DNA of 30,938 nt, from positions 1 to 30,938 of the forward strand of contig CAJJYX010000015.1 in NCBI GenBank assembly GCA_905197435.1, given 5' to 3'. Made by a program: the position numbers and the translations under genes. Below, in pieces: positions 8,638 through 16,317 of the stretch (positions are counted from its first letter, which is position 1; every line of letters begins with the position of its first letter). The DNA comes from an uncultured Bacteroides sp. (GTDB lineage Bacteria > Bacteroidota > Bacteroidia > Bacteroidales > Bacteroidaceae). The notes beneath the pieces are model-generated. The model saw only the letters and a list, made by a program, of their open reading frames with translations. It ran no database searches and was not told where the DNA came from.

Positions 8638-9576
8638 ATGAGCGAAAAAGCACCCTTTATGGTATTCTCCGGAACAAATTCGAGATACCTTGCAGAGAAA
8701 ATCTGCGCCAGCCTTGATTGTCCTCTGGGAAAGATGAACATCACCCATTTTGCAGATGGTGAGTTTGCTGTTTCTTACGAAGAATCTATCCGCGGCTCGC
8801 ATGTATTCTTGGTTCAATCAACCTTCCCTAATTCTGACAACTTGATGGAACTCCTGCTGATGATTGATGCTGCTAAAAGAGCATCGGCCAAAAGCGTTGT
8901 AGCCGTTATCCCCTACTTCGGTTGGGCACGTCAGGACAGAAAAGACAAACCCCGCGTATCCATTGGCGCCAAACTGGTAGCTGACCTGCTTTCTGTTGCA
9001 GGCATCGACCGTCTGATTACAATGGACCTTCATGCAGACCAAATCCAAGGTTTCTTCAACATTCCGGTAGATCATTTGTACGCATCAGCTGTATTCCTTC
9101 CCTACATTGAATCTCTGAAATTGGAAGACTTGGTAATCGCCACTCCGGATGTCGGCGGTTCAAAACGTGCCAGCACATTCTCCAAATATCTCGGTGTACC
9201 TTTGGTATTGTGCAACAAGACACGTGAAAAAGCAAATGTGGTTGCCACCATGCAAATCATCGGTGATGTAAAAGATAAAAATGTAGTATTGGTAGACGAT
9301 ATTGTAGATACAGCAGGAACCATTACTAAAGCAGCCAACATCATGCTGGAAGCAGGGGCCAAATCTGTCCGTGCCATTGCCAGCCACTGCGTGATGTCCG
9401 ACCCGGCTTCTTTCCGTGTGCAAGAATCTGCGCTGACCGAGATGGTGTTTACTGATAGCATCCCCTACTCTAAAAAATGTGACAAGGTTAAGCAATTGAG
9501 CATTGCCGATATGTTTGCCGAAACGATCAGGCGGGTGATGAACAATGAATCAATCAGCTCACAATACATTATCTAA
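8638..9576 (+). CDS. prs: Ribose-phosphate pyrophosphokinase (PRPP synthetase)
   Basis: This enzyme makes PRPP from ribose 5-phosphate and ATP, feeding purine, pyrimidine, histidine and NAD synthesis in the cytoplasm. At 312 residues it has the normal length of class I enzymes. Visible signatures are the N-terminal FSGTNSRYLAEKI, the catalytic and metal region IPYFGWARQDRK, the DLHADQIQGFF motif and the PRPP-binding loop VVLVDDIVDTAGT. It is monocistronic: its own promoter lies upstream and a strong palindromic terminator follows 28 nt after the stop. It is divergent from the tandem kinase operon and converges on the MORN protein gene. Confidence 0.97.
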   Translation: MSEKAPFMVFSGTNSRYLAEKICASLDCPLGKMNITHFADGEFAVSYEESIRGSHVFLVQSTFPNSDNLMELLLMIDAAKRASAKSVVAVIPYFGWARQDRKDKPRVSIGAKLVADLLSVAGIDRLITMDLHADQIQGFFNIPVDHLYASAVFLPYIESLKLEDLVIATPDVGGSKRASTFSKYLGVPLVLCNKTREKANVVATMQIIGDVKDKNVVLVDDIVDTAGTITKAANIMLEAGAKSVRAIASHCVMSDPASFRVQESALTEMVFTDSIPYSKKCDKVKQLSIADMFAETIRRVMNNESISSQYII

Positions 9577-9602
9577 ACGCTGCATGTTTGTAAATTAAAA
9601 AA

Positions 9603-9656
9603 ATAAAGGCTGCGCAATGTTCGCTTGAATGAACTGCGCAGCCTTTAATTTTTTAT
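9603..9656. terminator. Bidirectional terminator between prs and MORN gene (repeated palindrome, copy 1)
   Basis: A perfect 12-bp stem AAAGGCTGCGCA (9605-9616) / TGCGCAGCCTTT (9635-9646) is extended inside the loop by GTTC/GAAC and flanked by A-runs on the left and T-runs on the right. It can therefore terminate transcription from both sides. Nearly the same hairpin recurs at 20591-20651. Confidence 0.85.
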
Positions 9657-9666
9657 CTTCTATTCT

Positions 9667-10830
9667 TTAATTTTCCAATCTCCCCATCTTGTACGTTCCT
9701 TTTCGTATCACTTTTCCGTTCTTGTCTGTTTCCACAAACGGTCCGTGTTTTTTGCCTTGTTTGAAGAAACCCTCATAACGGTTTCCGTTCTTGTCTTCCT
9801 GGATGCCGCTGCCTTCTTCCATACCGTTCACAAAACCGCCTTTGTATTTGGTTCCGTCGGTCTGAATCAGCGTGCCCTGACCGTTGAACTTATTATCTTT
9901 CCATTCGCCTTCGTAAGAGTCACCCGCATTCCATTTATAAGTACCGTATCCATCACGCTGGTTGTCTTTCCAGTTGCCTTCGTAGACAGCTCCACTTGCC
10001 CAAGTAAAAGTACCGCGGCCTTCTTGCTTTCCATCCTTGAAACTACCTACATACTTGTTTCCGCTGACATGGTAGTAGATGCCCTCTCCGGTACGCTCAC
10101 CTTGAACATAGGAGCCCTCATAGCGATCTCCGGTGTGAAAGAAATAAATGCCTTTGCCATGCTGCATGTCATCCTGCCAGTCACCTACGTATTTGTCACC
10201 GTTGGCATATTCAAAAGTTCCCTTGCCATCACGGACATCATTTTTCCACTCACCGTCATATTTGGAACCGTCATTCCAAGTCAGTGCTCCTTTACCGTCT
10301 TTTTTGTCGTTCTTCCACGAGCCTACATATTTGGAACCGTTCTTCCAAGTATATGTACCCTGGCCTTCACGTTTGTCGTTCACCCAGTCGCCCTCGTAGA
10401 TGTCACCATTGTAATAGTACATGGTTCCCTTGCCGTGCTGGTAATCTTGAAACCACATGCCGTCGTAACGGTTGTTATTCATGAAATGATAGATACCCTT
10501 GCCGTGCTGCTGGTCTTGATACCATTGCCCCTCATACTTTTCACCGTCGGGAAACATATACGTACCGTAACCTTCACGCTTTCCCTTCACATACTCGCCT
10601 TCATAGACGTCCCCGTTCTTAAAGACAGTCTTCCCTTTTCCATTAGGCTTGCGACCTTTCATCTCACCGGTATAAACGGCTCCGTTGTCCTTGAATGTAT
10701 AAGTGCCTATTTTTATCTCCGAAGAGAACGTACTTTTCACTTTATCGAAAAAACCTTCTTTTTTTTCCTGGGCAATGGCTCCGCCTTGGCATAAGAAAGC
10801 CAGAATGAGTGCAGTATATAGATATTTCAT
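9667..10830 (-). CDS. Exported MORN-repeat protein (14 repeats)
   Basis: This is a 387-residue protein. I chose the ATG at 10830 (MKYLYTALILAFLCQGGAIAQ) because a clean signal peptide starts there and the promoter-like TACCTTTG lies just upstream. A longer in-frame start at 10953 would bury the signal and overlap the neighbour. After the signal there are 14 consecutive MORN repeats of about 23 residues, of the type YEGxWxxxxxxGxG. They cover nearly the whole mature protein. MORN repeats form elongated beta-hairpin sheets that act as scaffolds or membrane-associated binding surfaces; no enzyme domain is present. The signal peptide places it in the periplasm or outer envelope. It converges with prs and follows the M16 homologue gene. 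The exact role is unknown. Confidence 0.9.
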   Translation of the reverse strand: MKYLYTALILAFLCQGGAIAQEKKEGFFDKVKSTFSSEIKIGTYTFKDNGAVYTGEMKGRKPNGKGKTVFKNGDVYEGEYVKGKREGYGTYMFPDGEKYEGQWYQDQQHGKGIYHFMNNNRYDGMWFQDYQHGKGTMYYYNGDIYEGDWVNDKREGQGTYTWKNGSKYVGSWKNDKKDGKGALTWNDGSKYDGEWKNDVRDGKGTFEYANGDKYVGDWQDDMQHGKGIYFFHTGDRYEGSYVQGERTGEGIYYHVSGNKYVGSFKDGKQEGRGTFTWASGAVYEGNWKDNQRDGYGTYKWNAGDSYEGEWKDNKFNGQGTLIQTDGTKYKGGFVNGMEEGSGIQEDKNGNRYEGFFKQGKKHGPFVETDKNGKVIRKGTYKMGRLEN

Positions 10831-10858
10831 TAATTGATTATTGATAGTTGATAATTGA

Positions 10859-10866
10859 CAAAGGTA
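10859..10866 (-). promoter_or_regulatory. -7 promoter element for the MORN gene
   Basis: TACCTTTG lies on the minus strand 29 bp upstream of the chosen start at 10830. No good -33 TTTG is seen at the expected distance, so this is a partial promoter match. It supports the internal start codon. Confidence 0.55.
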
Positions 10867-10904
10867 TGATTTATCCGGCAAAACGGTGCGATAACTTCCG
10901 CTTT

Positions 10905-12194
10905 TTATGACATTTTTTTGCCGCACACTACTTCTTTTAAATTCTCTTTGCATAAATATCGTCCGGCAAGCTCGCGTATCTCTTGTGGAGTAACTTCTTT
11001 GACGGCATCCAGCGCTTCTGCAAAGTAAGTATCCTGCAAGCCCGATACCTGCACGAAAATCCAGGCATCCGCCAGCGAAAATGCAGATTCATAACTGCGG
11101 CACATGTCTCCCAGCATATAATTCTTCACCATGGAAAGTTCCTCGTCGGAAACCAGTTCATTCTGGAGGCGGTTTATTTCGTGATAGACTTCACGGATAA
11201 GAGGTGCTACAAACTCGTTGGCAGTTTCGGCACCGATAGCCAGCACTCCCTGCCCCGGATATGACATGATGGATGCAGAGATGCCATACGTGTATCCCTT
11301 ATCTTCCCGGATATTAGACATCAGGCGACTGCCAAAATAGCCTCCGAACAGTGTAACCAGCACACGGACTTTCAAATAATCGGGATGGTTACAGTCCAGA
11401 GAAAGCATACCCATACGGACTGCACTCTGCAAAGCGTCCGGACGTTCGATGAAGATGCGTTTTTCGGGAGTTGAAGCAGGATGATATTTTTTCTTTTCCG
11501 GTGTGCGGAAGTCCGTACCGAAAGGTTCACATCCGAACAAGGACTCTATCCGGCGAATACAATTGTCTGTGACCTTTCCCGAAAGGTAGATGCTGCAATT
11601 GTTGGAATGATAATAACGGTCATAGAATTCGCGCAGTACCGAAGGAGTGATGCGGCGATAATCCTCTGCCTTCACCAAACGCCCACCAGGGTGCTCTTCA
11701 CCATACAAAGCTTTCACCAATCCGCGGTGCGCCAGAAAGTCCACTTTGGAGGAGTTGACGAGGAACTGCTGGATATTGTTGTCTACAATCACTCCCAACT
11801 CTTTCTCTGGAAATACAGGTTCCTTGATGACGGACTCCAATATGTCCAGCGTTTGAGGAAGGTACTTATTCAGAGAATAGAGGGTGGCGTAAGTATGCTC
11901 GGATGCACTGGACAGTTCCAGCCAGGCTCCGTAATAGTCCAGCTTTTCTGCTATTTCAACAGCATTGTAGCGCCGGGTCCCTTCGCGTAGCATGCGGTTC
12001 GTAAACAATGCTTGCAGGGGCTGTTTCTGTTGCCAGCGCCCACCTGCCATAAGAAGGTCGACACGTGTCACTTCATTGTCACCGGCATTGAGCACGCTCA
12101 ATGATATGCCATTAGGCAACTTGGCACGTTCCGGCCTTTGCACTGCCAGTTGTTCCGATTCGAGAATCCGGGGTTGGTTACTTCGGTTCAGCAT
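10905..12194 (-). CDS. M16 peptidase homologue lacking the zinc-binding motif
   Basis: This is a 429-residue protein with the two-half fold of the M16 (insulinase/processing peptidase) family. The N-terminal half has LPNGISLSVL, AGGRW and the sequence around GTRRYNAVEIAEKLDYYGA. The C-terminal half has the substrate-binding signature GGYFGSRLMSNIREDKGYTYG. Where active enzymes have HxxEH, this protein has LFTNR (residues 63-67), so both zinc His and the catalytic Glu are gone. There is no signal peptide. Catalytically dead M16 members usually pair with an active partner and supply the conserved Arg/Tyr site, which is intact here. No active partner lies in this window. It starts 15 nt after the kdsB stop, so the two are cotranscribed. 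Confidence 0.85.
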   Translation of the reverse strand: MLNRSNQPRILESEQLAVQRPERAKLPNGISLSVLNAGDNEVTRVDLLMAGGRWQQKQPLQALFTNRMLREGTRRYNAVEIAEKLDYYGAWLELSSASEHTYATLYSLNKYLPQTLDILESVIKEPVFPEKELGVIVDNNIQQFLVNSSKVDFLAHRGLVKALYGEEHPGGRLVKAEDYRRITPSVLREFYDRYYHSNNCSIYLSGKVTDNCIRRIESLFGCEPFGTDFRTPEKKKYHPASTPEKRIFIERPDALQSAVRMGMLSLDCNHPDYLKVRVLVTLFGGYFGSRLMSNIREDKGYTYGISASIMSYPGQGVLAIGAETANEFVAPLIREVYHEINRLQNELVSDEELSMVKNYMLGDMCRSYESAFSLADAWIFVQVSGLQDTYFAEALDAVKEVTPQEIRELAGRYLCKENLKEVVCGKKMS

Positions 12195-12209
12195 TGGCTT
12201 TCAAAAAGT

Positions 12210-12965
12210 TTACAGCCCATGGCTTTTAAGGAATTCCTCTGCCCGTTCCAAGTCCCGGGGAGTATCGATTCCGATGGTTTCCACATCGGTGACACCCGCC
12301 TTGATGGTATATCCATTCTCCAGCCAGCGCAACTGTTCCAGTGATTCGGCGAGTTCAAGGGAGGACTGCGGAAGGGCCGTTATCTCTTTCAGTACCTCTA
12401 CACGATAGGCATAAAGGCCGATGTGCTTATAATAAGTATGGTTTTTCAGCCAGTCCACCTTCGCCGCATTGCGTTGGTAGGGAATGATGGAGCGGCTGAA
12501 ATAGAGTGCATTCATATTCTTGTTGAGCACAGCCTTCGGAGAATTCACGTTTTCCAGTGCCTCGAAACCATTATCGGCTGTAAAGGGCTTCACAAGAGTT
12601 GCTATCTGGGTGGACGGGTCGTCAAAACATGCTTTGACCGCCTGCAATTGCGAAGGCTGAATAAAAGGTTCGTCCCCCTGGATATTCACAATGACATCAA
12701 ACTGTCCGCCTATTTTTGTACATGCTTCCTGGCAACGGTCAGTACCACTTTTGTGTTCGGTTGAAGTCATGACAACCTTTCCTCCGAATGCCTTTACTAC
12801 GGCTTCAATCCGTTCATCGTCCGTAGCCACGTATGCATCGTCCAGGATTCCTGCCACTTGCTCGTATACCCGCTGTATCACGGTTTTCCCACCCAACACA
12901 GCCAATGGCTTGGCCGGAAAGCGCGTAGACGCATAACGTGCAGGTATGATTCCTAAAAATCTCAT
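12210..12965 (-). CDS. kdsB: 3-deoxy-manno-octulosonate cytidylyltransferase (CMP-KDO synthetase)
   Basis: This enzyme activates KDO with CTP for the inner core of lipid A/LPS. At 251 residues it is close to E. coli KdsB (248). Signatures are IIPARYASTRFPAKPL at the N-terminus (nucleotide binding), VYVATDD-like AYVATDDERI, NIQGDEPFI and IGLYAYR. I prefer the ATG at 12965 over the in-frame ATG at 12977 because MRFLGIIPARY aligns with the family N-terminus without extra residues. It is cotranscribed with the M16 homologue downstream. A separate promoter-like TAGGTTTG lies upstream, after the inverted-repeat element. Confidence 0.95.
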   Translation of the reverse strand: MRFLGIIPARYASTRFPAKPLAVLGGKTVIQRVYEQVAGILDDAYVATDDERIEAVVKAFGGKVVMTSTEHKSGTDRCQEACTKIGGQFDVIVNIQGDEPFIQPSQLQAVKACFDDPSTQIATLVKPFTADNGFEALENVNSPKAVLNKNMNALYFSRSIIPYQRNAAKVDWLKNHTYYKHIGLYAYRVEVLKEITALPQSSLELAESLEQLRWLENGYTIKAGVTDVETIGIDTPRDLERAEEFLKSHGL

Positions 12966-12995
12966 TTCAAATCTCATTTTTTAAGGAAGATGTGC

Positions 12996-13003
12996 CAAAC
13001 CTA
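12996..13003 (-). promoter_or_regulatory. Possible -7 element for kdsB
   Basis: TAGGTTTG on the minus strand fits TAnnTTTG and lies 30 bp upstream of the kdsB start. No clear -33 TTTG is found at 19-21 bp. If real, it makes kdsB partly independent of the PBP/folK transcript. Confidence 0.4.
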
Positions 13004-13011
13004 AAATTCAC

Positions 13012-13103
13012 TATCATTTTGCTCCGTTCTGAGCGAAGCCAATCTCCTCTCTTAGTGAGTAGGAGAAGCGATGCTTCACTACGTTCTGCACGACAGAATG
13101 ATA
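13012..13103. repeat. Imperfect inverted-repeat intergenic element
   Basis: The left arm (13012-13048) carries CGTTCTGAGCGAAGC and ends TCTCCT. The right arm (13061-13103) begins AGGAGA, carries GCTTCACTACGTTCTG, and ends in CAGAATGATA. The arms pair imperfectly around a 12-nt centre. The wording (…TTCTGAGCGAAGC… / …CAGAATGA…) is like the dispersed repeats often seen between genes in many bacterial genomes. It sits between folK and kdsB and would form a long hairpin in the transcript. Copy number elsewhere cannot be judged from this window. Confidence 0.65.
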
Positions 13104-13152
13104 TGCTTGTCTGAGTTTAGACATACCCTCAGTAGTAGTATTCTTAATTATA

Positions 13153-13518
13153 TTATAACAATTGTTTCAAACCTCGCAGGATATAATCACGTTTCAAGTC
13201 TTTCGGCTTATAGACAGTCCCGTCGCAGGACAACAAGTCTATATCCAGCCGCACAATTTCCTGTTCTTTGTCTCCGGGCATTCTTCCGGCTTCCCGTTCG
13301 ATGCCTTTCAGGCAGGCGATAATTTCCTCTGCCGGATTATCGGAAACAAAACGTGCTACCTGATTGGAAAACATATCCGGACGATGGAAGAACAAAGGTT
13401 TCGTCTCCTCCTCCTCCGAGAACCGTATTCCGGGAAAAAGTCCTGTCAAGCGCCTGCGTGCCAGCTCCATGTTCTCCCTTCGCTGCTCATTGCTCCCAAT
13501 CCTGACTGTATAGTCCAT
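13153..13518 (-). CDS. folK: Short FolK-like hydroxymethyldihydropterin pyrophosphokinase
   Basis: HPPK transfers pyrophosphate from ATP to 6-hydroxymethyl-dihydropterin in folate synthesis. This 121-residue protein has an N-terminal RIGSNEQRREN, comparable to the family LSLGSNLGDR, and a C-terminal VRLDIDLLSCDG, comparable to the metal-binding R.IDLDLL motif. It is clearly shorter than typical HPPK (about 160). The middle, which carries the mobile loops and substrate-contacting segments, is condensed, so activity is uncertain. The ATG at 13518 is 6 nt after the PBP1A stop. A TTG in frame at 13524 is a less likely start. Cotranscription with the PBP gene is almost certain. Confidence 0.72.
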   Translation of the reverse strand: MDYTVRIGSNEQRRENMELARRRLTGLFPGIRFSEEEETKPLFFHRPDMFSNQVARFVSDNPAEEIIACLKGIEREAGRMPGDKEQEIVRLDIDLLSCDGTVYKPKDLKRDYILRGLKQLL

Positions 13519-13524
13519 TCTCAA

Positions 13525-15855
13525 CTAATTAAACAGTTCATCGAGCCCCTCTATCGGTTCTTCTATATGGTTTTCTCCTTCCAGATTCACATCATCCTTG
13601 CATGGGTCATAGCCCTCGGGCAACTGGAATGTTTCATTTTCATCATATCCCAGAGATTTGTCACCGAGTACCTTTACCATGTATTTGGTCCAGATAGGCA
13701 GTGCCATGGAAGCACCTTGTCCGTGAAGCATCGTATCGAAATGAATATCACGGTCCTCGCCGCCTACCCAGCAACCGGACACAAGCGAAGGCGTAAAGCC
13801 CATAAACCAACCGTCGGCATTGTAGTTCGTCGTTCCGGTCTTGCCACCCATGTCGGCTTTCACACCCAAACGGCGCACGCGGCCTCCGGTTCCTTCGTTG
13901 ACAACAGCACGCAGCATCACCAGCATCTTGTAAGCGCTGGATACACTAATGACCTCTTGCATTTCGGGAGCAAAGGTTGCCAGTACGTTTCCATCATTAT
14001 CCTCAATACGGGTCACGAACAGCGGAGCTACCCGGATACCTTTATTGGGGAATGCAGTATAGGCACTCACCATCTCGCCGACGGAAATTTCGCACGGGCC
14101 CAGACAGAGTGAAACGGAAGGTACTATCTCACGGTTGCGGACGCCAAAAGTATGTATCAGCCGTTTCAAGTTATAAGGATTCAGTTTACTCATGAGATAG
14201 GCCGTAATCCAATTGTCCGAATTGGCCAATCCCCACTTCACAGTCACCATGTCGCCAATCAGTTTTTTGTTGGCATTGCGCGGTGTCCACGGCTTCCCGT
14301 TTTCATCAAACAGCGTATATTCCACATGGCGCACTTCGTCACAGGGTGAGAACCCGTTCTCCATGGCTAATGTATAGAGGAAAGGCTTGACGGTAGATCC
14401 TATTTGGCGCCGTCCCACCATGGTCATGTCGTACTGGAAGTAATGATAGTTCGGTCCGCCTACATAAGCCTTTACGTATCCGTTGCGCGGATCCATGGAC
14501 ATAAAGCCGGCACGAAGGAAGAACTTATAGTAACGTATGGAGTCCATCGGAGTCATAATGGTGTCTTTCTCTCCGTCCCAACTGAATACCGACATCTCCA
14601 CCGGGGTGTCAAAGGCTTTCTTTATTTCCGCCTCGGTAGCTCCGGCTTTCTTCATGGTGCGGTAGCGGTCGGACAATCTCATGGCGCGTCCCAAGATTTC
14701 GTCAACTTGCTCTTGGGTCAGGCGGAAGGTATAGGGAGCTTTCTTAGCTCCTTTCTTTTCCTTGAAGAAATAGCCTTGCAGCTCCTTCAGATGGTCCGTC
14801 ACAGCATCTTCAGCGTATTGCTGCATGCGCGAATCGAGCGTAGTATAGATTTTCAAGCCGTCGGTATAGAGGTTATATTTAGTGCCGTCCTTCTTGGTGT
14901 TCTTTTCGCACCACCCAAAGAGCGGGTTGTTTTCCCAGTCAAGTGAATCCTCATAATATTTCTGCATCTGCCAACCACGGTAATCGGCCTTGTCGGGCTT
15001 CTTGGCGGTGAGCACACCACGCAGATATTCGCGGAAATAGGTAGCCAAGCCTTCTTTGTGGTCTACGCGATTGTACTTTAGTTTCAGAGGCAATGCCTGC
15101 AGGGAGTCGCACTCAGTTGCCGTAATATATCCCGCTTTCCGCATCTGGTCGAGCACCACGTTGCGCCGCCCGCGGGAACGTTCGTTGTAGCGCACCGGAT
15201 TATAGAGGGACGGATTCTTGCACATTCCTACCAACGTAGCCGCTTCCTCAATTTTCAAATCCTTCGGCTCGCAACCGAAGTAAGTGAAGGCTGCCGTCTT
15301 GATGCCTACCGCATTGTTCAGGAAGTCGAATTTGTTGAGGTACATGGTGAGGATTTCCTCTTTTGTATAGTAACGCTCCAACTTTACGGCAATCACCCAT
15401 TCGATGGGCTTCTGAAACAGGCGCTCCACCACATTGTCGGCACTGGGGGAGTAGAGCTGCTTGGATAACTGCTGGGTGATGGTACTGCCTCCGCCGGCAT
15501 TTTTCTGCATCAAGACCCCGCGTTTCACCACGGCACGCGTCAAAGCATAGGCGTCAATGCCCGAATGTTCGGCAAAGCGTACGTCTTCTGTAGCTATCAA
15601 GGCATTGATTATATTGGCAGGCAGTTCATTGTACCCCACAAATACACGATTCTCCTTGCTATAGGAATAAGTGCCTAATACTTTCCCATCATCGGAAAGG
15701 ACTTCTGTGGCAAACTTATAATTCGGATTTTCCAAGTCTTCTACCGGAGGCATGTAGCCTATCCAGCCCTTAGCTATCGAAAAAAATATAAAGACACACG
15801 CAAGTACTATCAGTACAATGAAAATCCAGAGGATTTTGACGACTTTCTTTATCAT
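13525..15855 (-). CDS. Class A penicillin-binding protein (bifunctional peptidoglycan synthase, PBP1A type)
   Basis: This is a 776-residue protein with one N-terminal membrane anchor (about 7-28). The glycosyltransferase (GT51) domain follows, with catalytic E90 (ATEDVRFAEHSGID) and GGSTITQQLSKQL. The transpeptidase domain has the active-site Ser487 in GSTVKPF, the SxN motif SDN (in WGLANSDNW) and the KTGT triad at about K672 (GGKTGTTN). All catalytic motifs are intact, so it should polymerise and crosslink glycan in the periplasm. The C-terminus ends in an acidic tail. It heads a minus-strand cluster, with folK 6 nt behind. AGGAG lies just before the start codon and a -7 element TACCTTTG further up. 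Confidence 0.96.
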   Translation of the reverse strand: MIKKVVKILWIFIVLIVLACVFIFFSIAKGWIGYMPPVEDLENPNYKFATEVLSDDGKVLGTYSYSKENRVFVGYNELPANIINALIATEDVRFAEHSGIDAYALTRAVVKRGVLMQKNAGGGSTITQQLSKQLYSPSADNVVERLFQKPIEWVIAVKLERYYTKEEILTMYLNKFDFLNNAVGIKTAAFTYFGCEPKDLKIEEAATLVGMCKNPSLYNPVRYNERSRGRRNVVLDQMRKAGYITATECDSLQALPLKLKYNRVDHKEGLATYFREYLRGVLTAKKPDKADYRGWQMQKYYEDSLDWENNPLFGWCEKNTKKDGTKYNLYTDGLKIYTTLDSRMQQYAEDAVTDHLKELQGYFFKEKKGAKKAPYTFRLTQEQVDEILGRAMRLSDRYRTMKKAGATEAEIKKAFDTPVEMSVFSWDGEKDTIMTPMDSIRYYKFFLRAGFMSMDPRNGYVKAYVGGPNYHYFQYDMTMVGRRQIGSTVKPFLYTLAMENGFSPCDEVRHVEYTLFDENGKPWTPRNANKKLIGDMVTVKWGLANSDNWITAYLMSKLNPYNLKRLIHTFGVRNREIVPSVSLCLGPCEISVGEMVSAYTAFPNKGIRVAPLFVTRIEDNDGNVLATFAPEMQEVISVSSAYKMLVMLRAVVNEGTGGRVRRLGVKADMGGKTGTTNYNADGWFMGFTPSLVSGCWVGGEDRDIHFDTMLHGQGASMALPIWTKYMVKVLGDKSLGYDENETFQLPEGYDPCKDDVNLEGENHIEEPIEGLDELFN

Positions 15856-15890
15856 GTTTGGCTCCTAAAAATCAAAATTAAATAATAAGA

Positions 15891-15898
15891 CAAAGGTA
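15891..15898 (-). promoter_or_regulatory. -7 promoter element for the PBP1A gene
   Basis: TACCTTTG on the minus strand lies 35 bp upstream of the start codon. There is no exact -33 TTTG at the right spacing. An AGGAG ribosome-binding sequence lies between it and the ATG. Confidence 0.6.
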
Positions 15899-16102
15899 CG
15901 GAAATATATTGGATGCACCTATACTTTTTATATCTTTTTCAAGATAAGCTTTCCGGTATCTACCAAAAAACACCCGCATTTTTTCAACGGGAACGTTCAA
16001 GGAAATGAAAATCTTCCGCCAAACAATTGGAAAACTTGAAGAAAAAAGCAAAAAGTAAAAATAGCACATAACAATCTGTGACAAAGATAGATACAAACAG
16101 AA

Positions 16103-16126
16103 CTCTTCTTGCGCGCGCAAGAAGAG
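16103..16126. repeat. 24-bp perfect palindrome
   Basis: The half-site CTCTTCTTGCGC is followed directly by its exact reverse complement, with no loop. There is no T-run behind it, so it is not a standard terminator. It could be a dimer operator or a cruciform-forming site. Confidence 0.9.
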
Positions 16127-16196
16127 ATTAGATAAGAATAGAAAAGAGAAGAAAAGAACGACGTTGTCGTTAAAAAGAACGACGGCGACGACCCGC

Positions 16197-16246
16197 CATC
16201 CGAAATGCCACACTTAAACGTTTCGGATGATGGAGTGTGGCATTTC
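16197..16246. repeat. Two overlapping, mutually exclusive inverted repeats upstream of pyrB
   Basis: CATCCGAAA (16197-16205) pairs with TTTCGGATG (16221-16229). GAAATGCCACACT (16202-16214) pairs perfectly with AGTGTGGCATTTC (16234-16246). The two stems share 16202-16205, so an RNA could form only one fully at a time. Confidence 0.85.
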
Positions 16247-16309
16247 AAAAACAACAAAAAAAACTGCAAAAAACCTCCCTGCAGATTTCCGCAGCCCGCA
16301 GATTTTCCG

Positions 16310-16317
16310 TAACTTTA
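16310..16317 (+). promoter_or_regulatory. Possible -7 element for the pyrB operon
   Basis: TAACTTTA differs from TAnnTTTG at the last base and lies 32 bp before the pyrB ATG. There is no clear -33 element. If used, the palindromes at 16197-16246 are upstream DNA sites rather than leader RNA. Confidence 0.4.

Noticed and set aside
9745..10794. 349-codon open frame on the plus strand, opposite the MORN gene
   Set aside because: It is a shadow caused by the repetitive codons of the MORN repeats; the translation is Val/Phe/Leu-rich with no family resemblance.
10831..10953. N-terminal extension of the MORN protein
   Set aside because: It would cover the promoter element, overlap the M16 gene and bury the signal peptide.
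13519..13524. TTG start for FolK
   Set aside because: The ATG at 13518 two codons later is a better start and still follows the PBP stop closely.
15878..16213. 111-codon Phe/Leu-rich frame upstream of the PBP1A gene
   Set aside because: It is an artefact of A-rich DNA on the other strand, covers the 24-bp palindrome and the PBP1A -7 element, and resembles no protein.
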